In this document: in pieces, positions 35,000 through 43,907 of the stretch
Position numbering within the stretch: position 1 is the first letter of the stretch
How the letters are laid out: each line of letters starts with the position of its first letter
NCBI RefSeq assembly: GCF_009755265.1
Contig: NZ_WPOO01000006.1
Span: 94,659 to 158,658, forward strand
Direction: 5' to 3'
DNA from: Adlercreutzia rubneri
GTDB taxonomy: Bacteria; Actinomycetota; Coriobacteriia; Coriobacteriales; Eggerthellaceae
DNA length: 64,000 bases
Notes under the pieces: generated by a model
Told to the model about the DNA's origin: nothing
Seen by the model: the letters and a program-made list of their open reading frames with translations, nothing else
Database searches by the model: none
Made by a program: the position numbers and the translations under genes

Positions 35000-35282
35000 T
35001 TAGCCCAGCCACTCTACGAGGGATGTGATGTCGCGCTGGGTTTGGGCGAGGCCGTCCTTGTAGGATTTTCACGAGGGCATCGTAGTCGGTGGTCTTGTTG
35101 GTGACTTCCATCTTGTCGGGATAGAAGATCCAGGCGGCGCCCGTCTTCTCCGGGCCTTCGTACTGTGGGGTGAAACCGTGACTGGTGGCGGTGTTAACGA
35201 TAAGAAGCACCTTATCCTTGTATTTGGACAGCGGCACGTCGGTGTCGCCTTAGACTCTAACGCTGAAATCATAGATGCTCAT
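35000..35282 (-). pseudogene. Chimeric remnant: glutathione peroxidase start joined to patatin-like end
   Basis: Read on the minus strand from 35282, MSIYDFSVRV then a TAA, followed in frame by GDTDVPLSKYKDKVLLIVNTATSHGFTPQYEG, which is the N-terminus of a glutathione peroxidase; the catalytic Cys of the NTATKCGFTPQY motif is His here. The frame then continues as EKTGAAWIFYPDKMEVTNKTTDYDALV, which matches the C-terminus of the patatin-like protein at 41455 (LEKTGAAWVFYPDTMDVTNKTTDYDALV). One extra base then shifts the frame; in the corrected frame the end is YKDGLAQTQRDITSLVEWLG and a stop at 35000. So two truncated genes fused and then decayed. Confidence 0.85.
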
Positions 35283-35715
35283 GAGGGTTCCGAGTCTTTC
35301 ATTTGCTGGCGTTCGCGTACGGGTGGTCCGTGAACGCAATGGATGGACATTGCGAACAATAGCGAATGACCGAGCCTTGATATTTGGAAATGGTTAGTCG
35401 TGCTTATTTGTTGGCATTAGAAGCGAGCGAGGGCATTTGGGAGATAGTAGTACGGTGCTCTAAATATTGCGTTCGCCTCGTCGCTGCCTTCGCTCGCGCC
35501 ATCAGATGGTCGCATTGACGGCAACTTCACTATAGCTAAATAACAAAAAACCCAGGTCAAAACTGGACTCATCCAAAAGAACTAGTCCCCAAACCCGCAA
35601 ACGTCTGAATAGATGAGGACAAGTATAGCCCCGCGTTCTATCTTGCGGATTGTCGGCGCTTGCAAACCGGGATGTTTGCAAGAACGCTTTATCCCGTGGA
35701 GAGAAAAGGGGAACT
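35283..35715 (+). promoter_or_regulatory. Gene-free region with dyad upstream of second molybdoenzyme
   Basis: This 430-base stretch is clearly lower in GC than the flanks. CTTGCAAAC (35659-35667), CGGGAT, GTTTGCAAG (35674-35682) is a perfect 9-base dyad 34 bases before the start codon. It may be the operator of the LuxR-type regulator at 39824 or an mRNA leader hairpin. I see no gene in the remainder. Confidence 0.5.
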
Positions 35716-38412
35716 ATGTCTAATACGGAGAAGAGATTGTCAGATTTGTCTCGAAGGGGCTTCATTGGCGCGTGTGCCGCCACGGTTGCTGCCTTGGGCG
35801 CTACAAGCCTAGGGTGCTCCGAAAACAACGTCCGAATGGCAGAGACAGGAGAGTTGGAAGAAGTTGAACCGGAGTGGAAGCCAGTAGTGTGCTGGGCGCA
35901 TTGCGGCGGCAAATGTGGACTCAAAGCCTATGTGAAAGACGGCACCGTCCTCAGGCTTAAAACTGACGACACCCACGACGATTCTTTCAATCATCCTCAG
36001 CACCGCGCCTGCTTGCGTGGCCGCTCGAGAAAGTTTGACGTGTTCTCGAAGGACCGCGTTCGCTTCCCTATGAAGCGGAAGCACTGGCAGCCGGGTGGCG
36101 GCGATAACGTCAACGGTGACCTACGTGGCATTGACGAGTGGGAGCGCATCTCGTGGGACGAAGCTCTCGATATGGTGGCAGACGAAATAACGCGCATCAA
36201 GGAAACCTATGGAAACCGTGCCATTCTCGGAAGTGGTCAACAGCCCACGAACCGTACTTATGTTGATTATGAAATGTACATCGATTTTCCTGACTTCTTC
36301 ATCAAGGGGCTGGAATTCTTCAATGTGCTGAATCTTTACGGCGGTCAAGTGTCCCATTACGGCACGGGCTCGGCGGGCTCTTTCCAGAACGTTCCCGAAC
36401 TGGTGGGTTTTGGAACAGCTAATGCTGGTGGCGGCATCGACATGCTTAATGATCGACTTGACGCACGCAACTGCGAATACGCGGTCATGGTTGGCGTGAA
36501 CCCTGCTTGGAGCTCTGACGGCACAACCTTGTGGGCGAATTTCGTGCCCATGAGAGACGCCGGATGCAAGTTTTACTGCATCGACCCCATGCATACGGAC
36601 ACGGCAGAGGTCTTGGGTGCGGAATGGGTGCCCATTCGCCCTGGCACTGATATCGCGTTTCTCATGGCGTGCGCCTACGTGATGATCACCGAGGATGATC
36701 CCAAGAGTAATCCGCTTATTGATTGGGACGTGGTCAATCGCTGCTCCATCGGCTTCGATGCCGAATCCATGCCGGAGGGCGCCGACACCGAGAGGAACTT
36801 CAAAGACCATATTCTGGGAATTTATGACGGTTGTGCCAAAAATCCCGAGTGGGCAGAGGAGATTTGCGGCGTTCCTGCAGGCAAGATTCGAGAGATTGCC
36901 TATGTGCTGGGTATGGAAAACAAGACGGCCCTGCTTTGTGGATGGGGTCCGGGGCGCTGCAACGACGTAGATAACCTTCCTCAGATTCTTATGGCAGTGG
37001 GGTGCGTGCTCGGTGGACATTTCGGCAAGTCGGGCCATATGACCGGCAGCAGCTTGCGCGACACCTCGGCAAGTGGCGGCAATGCGCTCATCAACCCGGG
37101 CTGGAGAAAGTTGCCATGCGTGCCCGACCCCGTTGATGATTGCATTCAGGATCCGCTGCTGTGGCCCGCGATTCTGGAGGGTCGCTACGTGTACAACGGC
37201 CTTGGCCAATTTCTCGAAGGCGAAGAGCGCGAGATTGATGTTCGCTGTATCTACAACTATTCGCTCAATATGCTCAGCCGTACGGAAGACCAGATAAAGG
37301 GTATCGAGGCCTACCGAAAGATGGATTTTGTGGTGACCCATGCGCTTACGTTCAATCCGAACGCCCAGTACTCCGATATCGTACTTCCCGTGTGCTCGCC
37401 CTGGGAGCTGCCGCCCCAGTTGGGTATGTTCACGGGGCGAGAGGCGGCTTTCTTGGGCGATAAGGTGTGTGATCCGCTCTGGGAGTCGAAGTCGGTCACG
37501 TGGATTGGACGCGAACTCCTCGCGCGCTGGGGCATCGACCCCGATTTGGCCTATCCGTACTCCGACGAGCAGCAATCGTTCTATCAGATTTCCGGGACGC
37601 AGATTATTGAGGACGACGGAAAGACCTTCTCGCCCCTTGTTACCTTTACCGCAGAGGACATCGCAGCCCTCGGCGTGGAAGGTGAGCCCCAAGAAGGTAA
37701 GATTTCCTACCGGGACGCGCTAAAGCAGGGCGTGATAACCGTACCCCGTTCTGAATCTGACAATCACGGGCACATCGCATACGAGGCGTTCCGAACTGCT
37801 CCCGAGGAAAATCCCCTCGCGAGCGAAAGCGGCAAGATGGAACTGTACTGTCGTCGCCTGGAAGAGCAAACCTCTCGCGCAGGATGGGGCGTCGTGTCCC
37901 CCGTGCCCGAATACGTCGATGATCAGAAGTTCGGCTATAAGGCGACATTTGCGAACTATGAGGCACGCGAAAAAGGCCCGTATCCCTTCCAGCTCTTCAA
38001 TCCTCACTACCCCCGTACAGCGCACGCTCACTTCGATAACATCTTGGAGCTTCGCGAGGCATTCAAACGCCCGCTGTTCATAAGTCTGGAAGATGCCGAG
38101 TCGTTAGGCATTGAGACCGGCGACACGGTTCTCGTTGAGAACGATTACGGTCGGGTGGTGCGTCAGGCTTGTGTGACCAACCGCATCATGCCTGGCGTGG
38201 TTGGGCTACCCCATGGAGGATGGTTTGAGATGGACGAGCAAGGAAACGATCTAGGCGGATCCGGCGCCACGCTGTGCGGCTCGGTGACGGGCGGCACGGG
38301 CGTCTCGGGATACAACACCCAGATTTGCTCGGTGACCAAGGTGGATGGCAGCCCTGAAGATTGGGAGCGTCCTGTGGCGATGCCCGAATGCCAGAAAGAC
38401 GAGGAGGAGTAA
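35716..38412 (+). CDS. Tat-exported molybdopterin oxidoreductase, catalytic subunit (second)
   Basis: An 898-residue DMSO reductase family protein with a twin-arginine signal ending in a lipobox-like site (SRRGFIGACAATVAALGATSLGC), a [4Fe-4S] motif (CWAHCGGKCGLKAYVKDG...HRACLRGRS), then the molybdopterin domains (ILGSGQQPTNR, MVGVNPAWSSDGTT, CGWGPGRCND) and the C-terminal domain (LFNPHYPRTAHAHFDN...VGLPHGGWFEMDE). ATG 35716 is preceded by AAAGGGGAACT. GC content is lower than in neighbouring housekeeping genes, suggesting acquisition. The substrate is unknown. It is only distantly similar to the enzyme at 14210. Confidence 0.85.
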   Translation: MSNTEKRLSDLSRRGFIGACAATVAALGATSLGCSENNVRMAETGELEEVEPEWKPVVCWAHCGGKCGLKAYVKDGTVLRLKTDDTHDDSFNHPQHRACLRGRSRKFDVFSKDRVRFPMKRKHWQPGGGDNVNGDLRGIDEWERISWDEALDMVADEITRIKETYGNRAILGSGQQPTNRTYVDYEMYIDFPDFFIKGLEFFNVLNLYGGQVSHYGTGSAGSFQNVPELVGFGTANAGGGIDMLNDRLDARNCEYAVMVGVNPAWSSDGTTLWANFVPMRDAGCKFYCIDPMHTDTAEVLGAEWVPIRPGTDIAFLMACAYVMITEDDPKSNPLIDWDVVNRCSIGFDAESMPEGADTERNFKDHILGIYDGCAKNPEWAEEICGVPAGKIREIAYVLGMENKTALLCGWGPGRCNDVDNLPQILMAVGCVLGGHFGKSGHMTGSSLRDTSASGGNALINPGWRKLPCVPDPVDDCIQDPLLWPAILEGRYVYNGLGQFLEGEEREIDVRCIYNYSLNMLSRTEDQIKGIEAYRKMDFVVTHALTFNPNAQYSDIVLPVCSPWELPPQLGMFTGREAAFLGDKVCDPLWESKSVTWIGRELLARWGIDPDLAYPYSDEQQSFYQISGTQIIEDDGKTFSPLVTFTAEDIAALGVEGEPQEGKISYRDALKQGVITVPRSESDNHGHIAYEAFRTAPEENPLASESGKMELYCRRLEEQTSRAGWGVVSPVPEYVDDQKFGYKATFANYEAREKGPYPFQLFNPHYPRTAHAHFDNILELREAFKRPLFISLEDAESLGIETGDTVLVENDYGRVVRQACVTNRIMPGVVGLPHGGWFEMDEQGNDLGGSGATLCGSVTGGTGVSGYNTQICSVTKVDGSPEDWERPVAMPECQKDEEE

Positions 38413-38414
38413 CG

Positions 38415-38996
38415 ATGGGACGTATGGGATTTTACTTCGACGCAGTCAATTGCATTGGTTGCCGAACCTGTCAGATTGCCTGCAAGGACAAGAATGCTCT
38501 TCCGGTGGGAATGTTGTTCCGCCGTGTGGTGACGGTAGAAGCGGGACGCTTCCCCGAGGGGTCATTCTTCCACATTTCCGAAGGCTGCAATCACTGCGAA
38601 GACCCTGCGTGTGTGAGCAACTGCCCTTCGGGAGCTTGCGCGAAGAACGAGCAGGGACTGGTAACTATCGATGAAGAGGTATGCATTGGTTGTCGGTCTT
38701 GCGTAATGTCGTGCCCCTATGGCCAACCCCAGTATGACGCGGAGGCAAGTGTGAGCCGTAAGTGCGACGGTTGTTCGGATTTAACTGCCGCTGGAGGGAA
38801 CCCCGTCTGTGTCGATTCTTGCCTGATGCGCTGCTTGGAGTTCGGCGATTTGGACGATCTGCGCGCTCTTCATGGCGAAGGCTTGGTGTCGGAGATTCCG
38901 GTGCTGCCCTCCGCTAGCGAGACGAACCCTTCGCTGCTAATAAACCCGCGTGCCTGTGCTCTTGAAGAAGAATTCACTGTTCAGAGCGTCTATTAA
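38415..38996 (+). CDS. Fe-S electron transfer subunit (second cluster)
   Basis: The 193-residue protein has four Cys groups: NCIGCRTCQIACKDKN, GCNHCEDPACVSNCPSGAC, VCIGCRSCVMSCPYG and KCDGCSDL...CVDSCLMRC, as in DmsB-type subunits. It starts 2 bases after the catalytic subunit stop codon. No membrane anchor gene follows, so its electron donor must be encoded elsewhere. Confidence 0.88.
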   Translation: MGRMGFYFDAVNCIGCRTCQIACKDKNALPVGMLFRRVVTVEAGRFPEGSFFHISEGCNHCEDPACVSNCPSGACAKNEQGLVTIDEEVCIGCRSCVMSCPYGQPQYDAEASVSRKCDGCSDLTAAGGNPVCVDSCLMRCLEFGDLDDLRALHGEGLVSEIPVLPSASETNPSLLINPRACALEEEFTVQSVY

Positions 38997-39195
38997 GAGA
39001 ATCGCCAGCGTTCGTCTATAGGGATGCTTGCTGGAAAGATGCGATTTGAAAAGCCGCGAAGGCGAGTGTTCGCGAAATGAGCGTGCGAGATGGAAGGCGA
39101 TTGCAATTGTGCGCGGTCGCCTTCCATATGCTGAAGTTTTCAAATCTGAAAATGTTCGGAGAACTGTCTACCGAGCCGAAGGAAAGGAAAGGCCA

Positions 39196-39831
39196 ATGAG
39201 CACAGACGTAAGCGTATTTGATCGGCAAAAGGCGGCTGCCTTCGGTTTGGTGCTGAAGGTGTTACAGAGCGTATTCGGCGCAGAGCCCAGTGTTGGACAG
39301 GTCAATGCGTTGCGCGAAGATACCTTCCAGGAAGCTCTTGCCCTTCTTGGGTTGGGAGGCAACGAGGCTATTGCCTGCGCTATGGACCAGTTTTTGACAG
39401 ATGAGAATGACTTCCAGCGCATCGGGGAGGGATACTATCGCTTATTCGTAAGCCCTTCGCTCGAGGTTTCTCCCTGGGAATCCACGTATGTTGGCAACCC
39501 TCAGCTCCTCTTTCAGGAAAGTACCCTCGATGTTCGCAATTTCTATAAGTCACTTGGCTATGTAGCCGATAAGTTTCAACAGGTGGCCGATGACCATATC
39601 GCCATCGAGCTTGGCTTTCTTTCCGCCCTCTGTCTAAGAGCCGCCTTAGCCGACGAAGAGGAGGAGGGCCGTGCTCTCGTTGCAGATGCGGCCCGTTTTG
39701 CCGATGAGCACCTTGCCCGCTGGACTCCCATTTTTTCTAAGTCGCTGCAGGAGCGGGACAAAACGGGGTATTATGCTAATTGGGCGAAGGGGCTGGAGGC
39801 ATGTCTCCTCGTCCTGAAGGAGTGTGCGTAG
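39196..39831 (+). CDS. TorD-like chaperone (second cluster)
   Basis: The 211-residue helical protein contains YRLFVSPSLEVSPWESTYVGN...ESTLDVRNFYKSLGY and DDHIAIELGFLSALCLRAAL...FADEHLARWTPIFSKSL, the TorD/DmsD signature (P-W-E-S and the H-x-x-x-E-L-x-F helix, with the W-x-P helix). ATG 39196 follows GGAAAGGAAAGG. It would guard the Tat signal of the 35716 product during cofactor insertion. Confidence 0.82.
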   Translation: MSTDVSVFDRQKAAAFGLVLKVLQSVFGAEPSVGQVNALREDTFQEALALLGLGGNEAIACAMDQFLTDENDFQRIGEGYYRLFVSPSLEVSPWESTYVGNPQLLFQESTLDVRNFYKSLGYVADKFQQVADDHIAIELGFLSALCLRAALADEEEEGRALVADAARFADEHLARWTPIFSKSLQERDKTGYYANWAKGLEACLLVLKECA

Positions 39832-41347
39832 CCGGCGATACTTTGGAGGTGCTGGTAACTTGGCGAGAGGCGCGGCATCTACAAAGAGCATGGGCGGTTT
39901 GTTTGCGGCTTTGTCGGACGAGGGGAAGAAGTGGCCCGGCATTCATTGCTTCGCCCTGGCGTTTTATATGGCTTGGTACCATATGACGTTTTTCGGGGAG
40001 TCGTGGATTCGCTTCAATGCGGCGGGTCCCGTAGAGCGCATCTTTCTCTTCGTGGCTCCCTCTCTGACTCTTGTGGCAGCTTTCGTAGCAGCGGCGTTCC
40101 TTCCTCGTCGAACGTTGAGGGTTCTTTCGCTTCCGCTGGCTATTTCCGGCTTCGCTCTTGTTGCGACTGCGGGATCGCTGCTCATGCTGTTCTCCGTAGG
40201 GTTTTTGACCCCCTTTTTCTTCGGCCTCGGCTCATGCGTTTCGGCTGCGGGAATGGCTCCACTTGCCGTGAGGATTGGTCTTGATCTTGCTGAAGAGGGG
40301 CCCAAGCGTGCGTTTCTCTTTATCTCGGCATCGTCGGTTCTCTCAATGCTTATTTGGTTTGTGGTTTCGTGCGTCACTCTGATATCAGCAGGGCTCGTGT
40401 TGGCTTTGCTCCCGATGACGACGACGGCGCTGGTGCTCACTGGCCCTTATAGAAAGGGAGGGAAGCGAGCTGACGAGGCTGAGGAAGGCGAGAGGGGACT
40501 GCGCGTATCGCTTGTCGATTTCTGGCGGTTCTTCTCGGCGTTCTTCGTGTTTGCGGCTGTGGCTGGCATGGGGCGTGTGCTGTTCCTAGACGCCTCTCAG
40601 GAGGGTTATCTCCATTCGATGATGTTCCTCGCCCTGGTTTCCTGCTTGTCGCTTATGCTGCTGGCAGTTAAGGGTCTCTCGGTATCCATGCTACGTGGCG
40701 TTTACTATTTGGTTGTGGTCAGCTGCGTTTTTGCGTTACTTCTGGTGTTTGCGGTCGGGGTAGACGCTCATTGGATGTTCGAACTGACTAATGCGCTCTA
40801 CCTGGTTCTCGATGTTTTGTCATGGTGCCTCATTGCCGCGGCTGCCTTCGTGGGTCGAAAGCGGGCACTTTGTATCGTTGCGTTTGGCCGCGCCGCATTT
40901 TTGGCGGGGTCGATAGCGGGGTATTTGCTCGGTGCAGGCTATCTAAAGTCGATTTACAGCTTCCAAGGGGGCGAATATCTTTGGGTTGCTCTTGTTCTAG
41001 TCGTGGTGTGTTGCGCGACGGTAGTTCTCTCGGGGGGAAACCTTGTGGAGCTGACCCAGGTATCGATTCAGGAAGCCCCTGAGGTAACTGATCGCTCTGC
41101 GTTTGATCTTCAGCAAGCCAGAGAAGAGTATCTCAACCACAAATGCGAGCGCATTGCGGCGCAGTATCACTTGCCTCCACGCACAGCTGAGGTATTGGGA
41201 ATGCTGGCTGCGGGACGTGGGAACAAAGAAATCGCGGAAGAGCTTTGTATGGGGCTGAACACCGTGCGGACCCATGTACAGAACATCTACCAAAAACTTG
41301 ATGTCCATAGCCGCAGTGACTTAGCTTCGTTCATTGAGCAATATTAA
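39824..41347 (+). CDS. Membrane LuxR-family regulator (second cluster)
   Basis: The protein (about 485-507 residues depending on start) has some twelve hydrophobic segments (from IHCFALAFYMAWYHMTFF on) and a C-terminal LuxR helix-turn-helix (YHLPPRTAEVLGMLAAGRGNKEIAEELCMGLNTVRTHVQNIYQKLDVHSRSDLASFI). Same architecture as the 32062 product. The start is uncertain: GTG 39824 overlaps the chaperone gene; TTG 39860 has GGAGG ten bases before; ATG 39890 has only a weak site. It probably controls the molybdoenzyme cluster, perhaps through the dyad at 35659. Confidence 0.82.
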   Translation: MRSRRYFGGAGNLARGAASTKSMGGLFAALSDEGKKWPGIHCFALAFYMAWYHMTFFGESWIRFNAAGPVERIFLFVAPSLTLVAAFVAAAFLPRRTLRVLSLPLAISGFALVATAGSLLMLFSVGFLTPFFFGLGSCVSAAGMAPLAVRIGLDLAEEGPKRAFLFISASSVLSMLIWFVVSCVTLISAGLVLALLPMTTTALVLTGPYRKGGKRADEAEEGERGLRVSLVDFWRFFSAFFVFAAVAGMGRVLFLDASQEGYLHSMMFLALVSCLSLMLLAVKGLSVSMLRGVYYLVVVSCVFALLLVFAVGVDAHWMFELTNALYLVLDVLSWCLIAAAAFVGRKRALCIVAFGRAAFLAGSIAGYLLGAGYLKSIYSFQGGEYLWVALVLVVVCCATVVLSGGNLVELTQVSIQEAPEVTDRSAFDLQQAREEYLNHKCERIAAQYHLPPRTAEVLGMLAAGRGNKEIAEELCMGLNTVRTHVQNIYQKLDVHSRSDLASFIEQY

Positions 41348-41454
41348 AAGGTCGTTCGTTCTACCCCTAGGATGGCGTCTTCGCGGCTTCCGAAAGAGCA
41401 CCTGGCGATTTGCCTGTACTCTCCTTTGCGGGGTGCTCTTGCTTTATAGGCGGT

Positions 41455-42372
41455 TTAGCCCAGCCACTCCAGGAGGGAGGCGATGTCGCGCTGGGCTTGG
41501 GCGAGGCCGGTTTCGTAGGAGCGGACGAGGGCGTCGTAGTCGGTGGTCTTGTTGGTGACGTCCATGGTGTCGGGGTAGAAGACCCAAGCGGCGCCTGTCT
41601 TTTCCAATTGCTCTATCTCGTCGCAGAGCTCGTTGTAGGGCTGCCAGCGCGCGATGGTGCGCTCGGCCACGATGGGATGCTTGCGGAAGGCCGCGCGGAA
41701 GAGCGCCTGGGCGCCCCGGCTCATGGCGTGCTTACGGTAGCCGCGCGGCTGGGTGCGGATGATGCAGAAACGCTCGTAGCCGTCGGCGCGGGCGGCATTC
41801 AGCAGGATGCCCCAGCTATCTCCCATGCCGCCGTCCATGTAGGTGTGCCCGTCGATGGTGGTGGGCGGCATGAAAAGGGGCATGGTGGACGATGCACGCA
41901 CTTTCAGCCCCAGGTCGTGGGCGTCCTTCACATCGGTGCGGGTCCAGGCGACGGTCTCGCCGGTGTCCCAATCCATGGCCTCGATGTGCATCTCGGCCGG
42001 GTTGGCGGCGAAGGTGTCCCAGTCGAAGGCCATGGGGTCGCCGGCGGGCGCGTTCTCGATCAGCTCCTCGTAAAGGTAGGGGCTGTTGAAGTAGCCGGTG
42101 CCCCGCAAGAAGCTGCCCCAGCCGCCGAAGCGCGGATACTTCACCAGCTCGACGAATGAGGCGCGAGCGCGGGTAGCGTCGCGCACCAGGTAGTTCACCG
42201 TGTGACTGGAGCCGGCCGAGATGCCGTAGACGCACCCGAAGTTCAGGTTGCGCGCGAGCAGTTCCACCACCATGGGCGCCGTGTAGCTGTTGCGCATGCC
42301 GCCGCCCTCGAAGATGAGCGCCACATCGGGCTGGTTGATGGCGAGGTCGGCGAGTTGGGCGGGGTCGGTCAT
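41455..42372 (-). CDS. Patatin-like phospholipase family protein
   Basis: The 305-residue protein has the patatin fold signature: VALIFEGGGMRNSYTAPMVVELL (oxyanion loop), VYGISAGSSHTVNYLV with the nucleophile elbow G-x-S-x-G (GISAG), and YMDGGMGDSW, where DGG carries the catalytic Asp. These are serine acyl hydrolases acting on lipids, like YjjU/RssA proteins. ATG 42372 follows GGAGCTTCC; the frame is open to 42441. Its C-terminal 45 residues match the chimeric remnant at 35000. A likely bidirectional hairpin separates it from the next gene. Confidence 0.85.
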   Translation of the reverse strand: MTDPAQLADLAINQPDVALIFEGGGMRNSYTAPMVVELLARNLNFGCVYGISAGSSHTVNYLVRDATRARASFVELVKYPRFGGWGSFLRGTGYFNSPYLYEELIENAPAGDPMAFDWDTFAANPAEMHIEAMDWDTGETVAWTRTDVKDAHDLGLKVRASSTMPLFMPPTTIDGHTYMDGGMGDSWGILLNAARADGYERFCIIRTQPRGYRKHAMSRGAQALFRAAFRKHPIVAERTIARWQPYNELCDEIEQLEKTGAAWVFYPDTMDVTNKTTDYDALVRSYETGLAQAQRDIASLLEWLG

Positions 42373-42396
42373 GGAAGCTCCTTTAAGGGCATGAGA

Positions 42397-42422
42397 AAAG
42401 GGAGCCCGTAAGAGCTCCCTTT
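42397..42422 (-). terminator. Terminator between baeRF-like and patatin-like genes
   Basis: AAAGGGAGC (42397-42405), eight-base loop, GCTCCCTTT (42414-42422); T run in minus orientation. Confidence 0.7.
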
Positions 42423-42454
42423 CAGTATAGCTATTTGTCACGCCGCCGTGGGCG

Positions 42455-43705
42455 TTACTCCGCGTAGCGGAAGAGGGCGGCTACCGACTTGTCGGTGGGC
42501 ATCTGGTTCTGCTCGACGATGTAGATGTGGGCCTCTTGGGCCAGTGCCGCCTGGGCGAAGGCGTCGGTGATGTCGGGCGCGGCCGGGTCGATGTAGCCGT
42601 CATCGACCGGGTTCGGATCGCCGTCGAAGGTGACGGTACCGGTGTTGATGTCGAAGCCGCCGGGGAGGATCTTGCCCTTCACGAGGAACAGCGCTCCCAC
42701 GCGGCGCTCGGCCAGCGCCATGCCGATGGCGTCGAAGTCGTCCGAGGCCTTGCCATGGGCCGCGTCGGCGCCGAACTTCTCGGCGGTTTCCTTGATATTC
42801 GCATCGCGGATGCCGTCCATCACGGCCAGCGACTCTTCCAGAAGCGCCTTGCCGTCAAGACCGGCGGGATCCTTCTTGATGCCGACGGGCAAGAGATGAC
42901 GCAGCGTGGAGAGCTTGCGGAAGGCGGTCTCGTACTCCTCGTCGCAGCACAGGATGATGGGGGTGGTGTCATCGTGCACGAGGTAGTCGTTCACGGCCTT
43001 GTTCACATAGCGGAACCAGGGCAGGGCGTCGTCCTTCTTCACCTCGTTGCGGGACTGATGGTCGTGGTACTGGCCCATGTGGCCCTCCAGCGAGATGTAG
43101 TCCAGCGCGCCCTTCTCGCCCTTGCGAGCGTCGGCGGCGATGTCGTCGCTGTTGGCGAACAGCTCGCTGAAGAAGTCGTGCACTTCCTGCGGCAGCTGCT
43201 GGCGCTCCACATGGGTGCGGTCGCCCTTCACCCAGCTGAAGCGGTCGTTGCCCAGTTCCAGCACATAGTACTCGGTGCCGTACTGGAAGTTGCGCAAAAG
43301 CGGCTTGACGAAGTAGGTGTCGCCGGCGGCCACCATGGGATCGGGGGCGAAGAACAGGTTGTACACGTAGATGTCGTCGTTGTTCATGAGGAAGCCCAGA
43401 CCCTCGCCGGCATGCAGCCAAAGCGGCATGTCCGGATGCTCGAGCAGGTAGTCGGCCTTCTCGACGATGCCCTTATAGGCATCTTTGTCGTAGGTTTCGG
43501 CGAGCGTGCGCTCGGCATCCTTCATCAGATCCTTGAACATGTCGCGATCCCAGATATCGCGGCGCTCCTCGCGCTCGGTGTGGTGCACGGGAATATAGAG
43601 CGACACGACGGGCGCGGTCACATCAGCGAGGATGGCCGGATCGAACTTTTCCATCACGTGAATGCTATCGGCGGTCTTCCGCAAGGTCTCCTTCTCGTCT
43701 TTCAT
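42455..43705 (-). CDS. Bacterial release-factor-like (baeRF) family protein
   Basis: The 416-residue protein resembles the bacterial archaeo-eukaryotic release factor (eRF1)-like families: VTAPVVSLYIPVHHTERE at the N-terminus, YYVLELGNDRFSWVKGDRTHVERQQLPQ, a His-rich loop (LEGHMGQYHDHQSRN), a domain 2 strand PIILCCDEEYETAFRKLSTLRHLL and a C-terminal GALFLVKGKILPGGF...AAALAQEAHIYIVEQNQMP of the L7Ae-like domain. These are inferred from family knowledge to act on stalled ribosomes, but none is well characterised. ATG 43705 follows GGAGGTTCGTC. Confidence 0.65.
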   Translation of the reverse strand: MKDEKETLRKTADSIHVMEKFDPAILADVTAPVVSLYIPVHHTEREERRDIWDRDMFKDLMKDAERTLAETYDKDAYKGIVEKADYLLEHPDMPLWLHAGEGLGFLMNNDDIYVYNLFFAPDPMVAAGDTYFVKPLLRNFQYGTEYYVLELGNDRFSWVKGDRTHVERQQLPQEVHDFFSELFANSDDIAADARKGEKGALDYISLEGHMGQYHDHQSRNEVKKDDALPWFRYVNKAVNDYLVHDDTTPIILCCDEEYETAFRKLSTLRHLLPVGIKKDPAGLDGKALLEESLAVMDGIRDANIKETAEKFGADAAHGKASDDFDAIGMALAERRVGALFLVKGKILPGGFDINTGTVTFDGDPNPVDDGYIDPAAPDITDAFAQAALAQEAHIYIVEQNQMPTDKSVAALFRYAE

Positions 43706-43814
43706 GACGAACCTCCAAAGTGGTCGGGAACACAAAGTGCGCGCAGCAGTGTCGCGGCGCCGTTGCGTCTGGAAAGGCGACGGCGCGTGGTGCAACTGAT
43801 GTGCTGAAAAGAGC

Positions 43815-43845
43815 ATAGCCCCCGACGAGGAAAATCGGGGGCTAT
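43815..43845 (-). terminator. Terminator after P-type ATPase gene
   Basis: ATAGCCCCCGA (43815-43825) and TCGGGGGCTAT (43835-43845) form an 11-base stem; CTCTTTTC follows on the minus strand. Confidence 0.75.
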
Positions 43846-43907
43846 GAGCCAGCCTGTGAACGGGCGGTTGCCGAAATGCAGTTTAAAGTTGATTTGACCG
43901 CTCGCCT

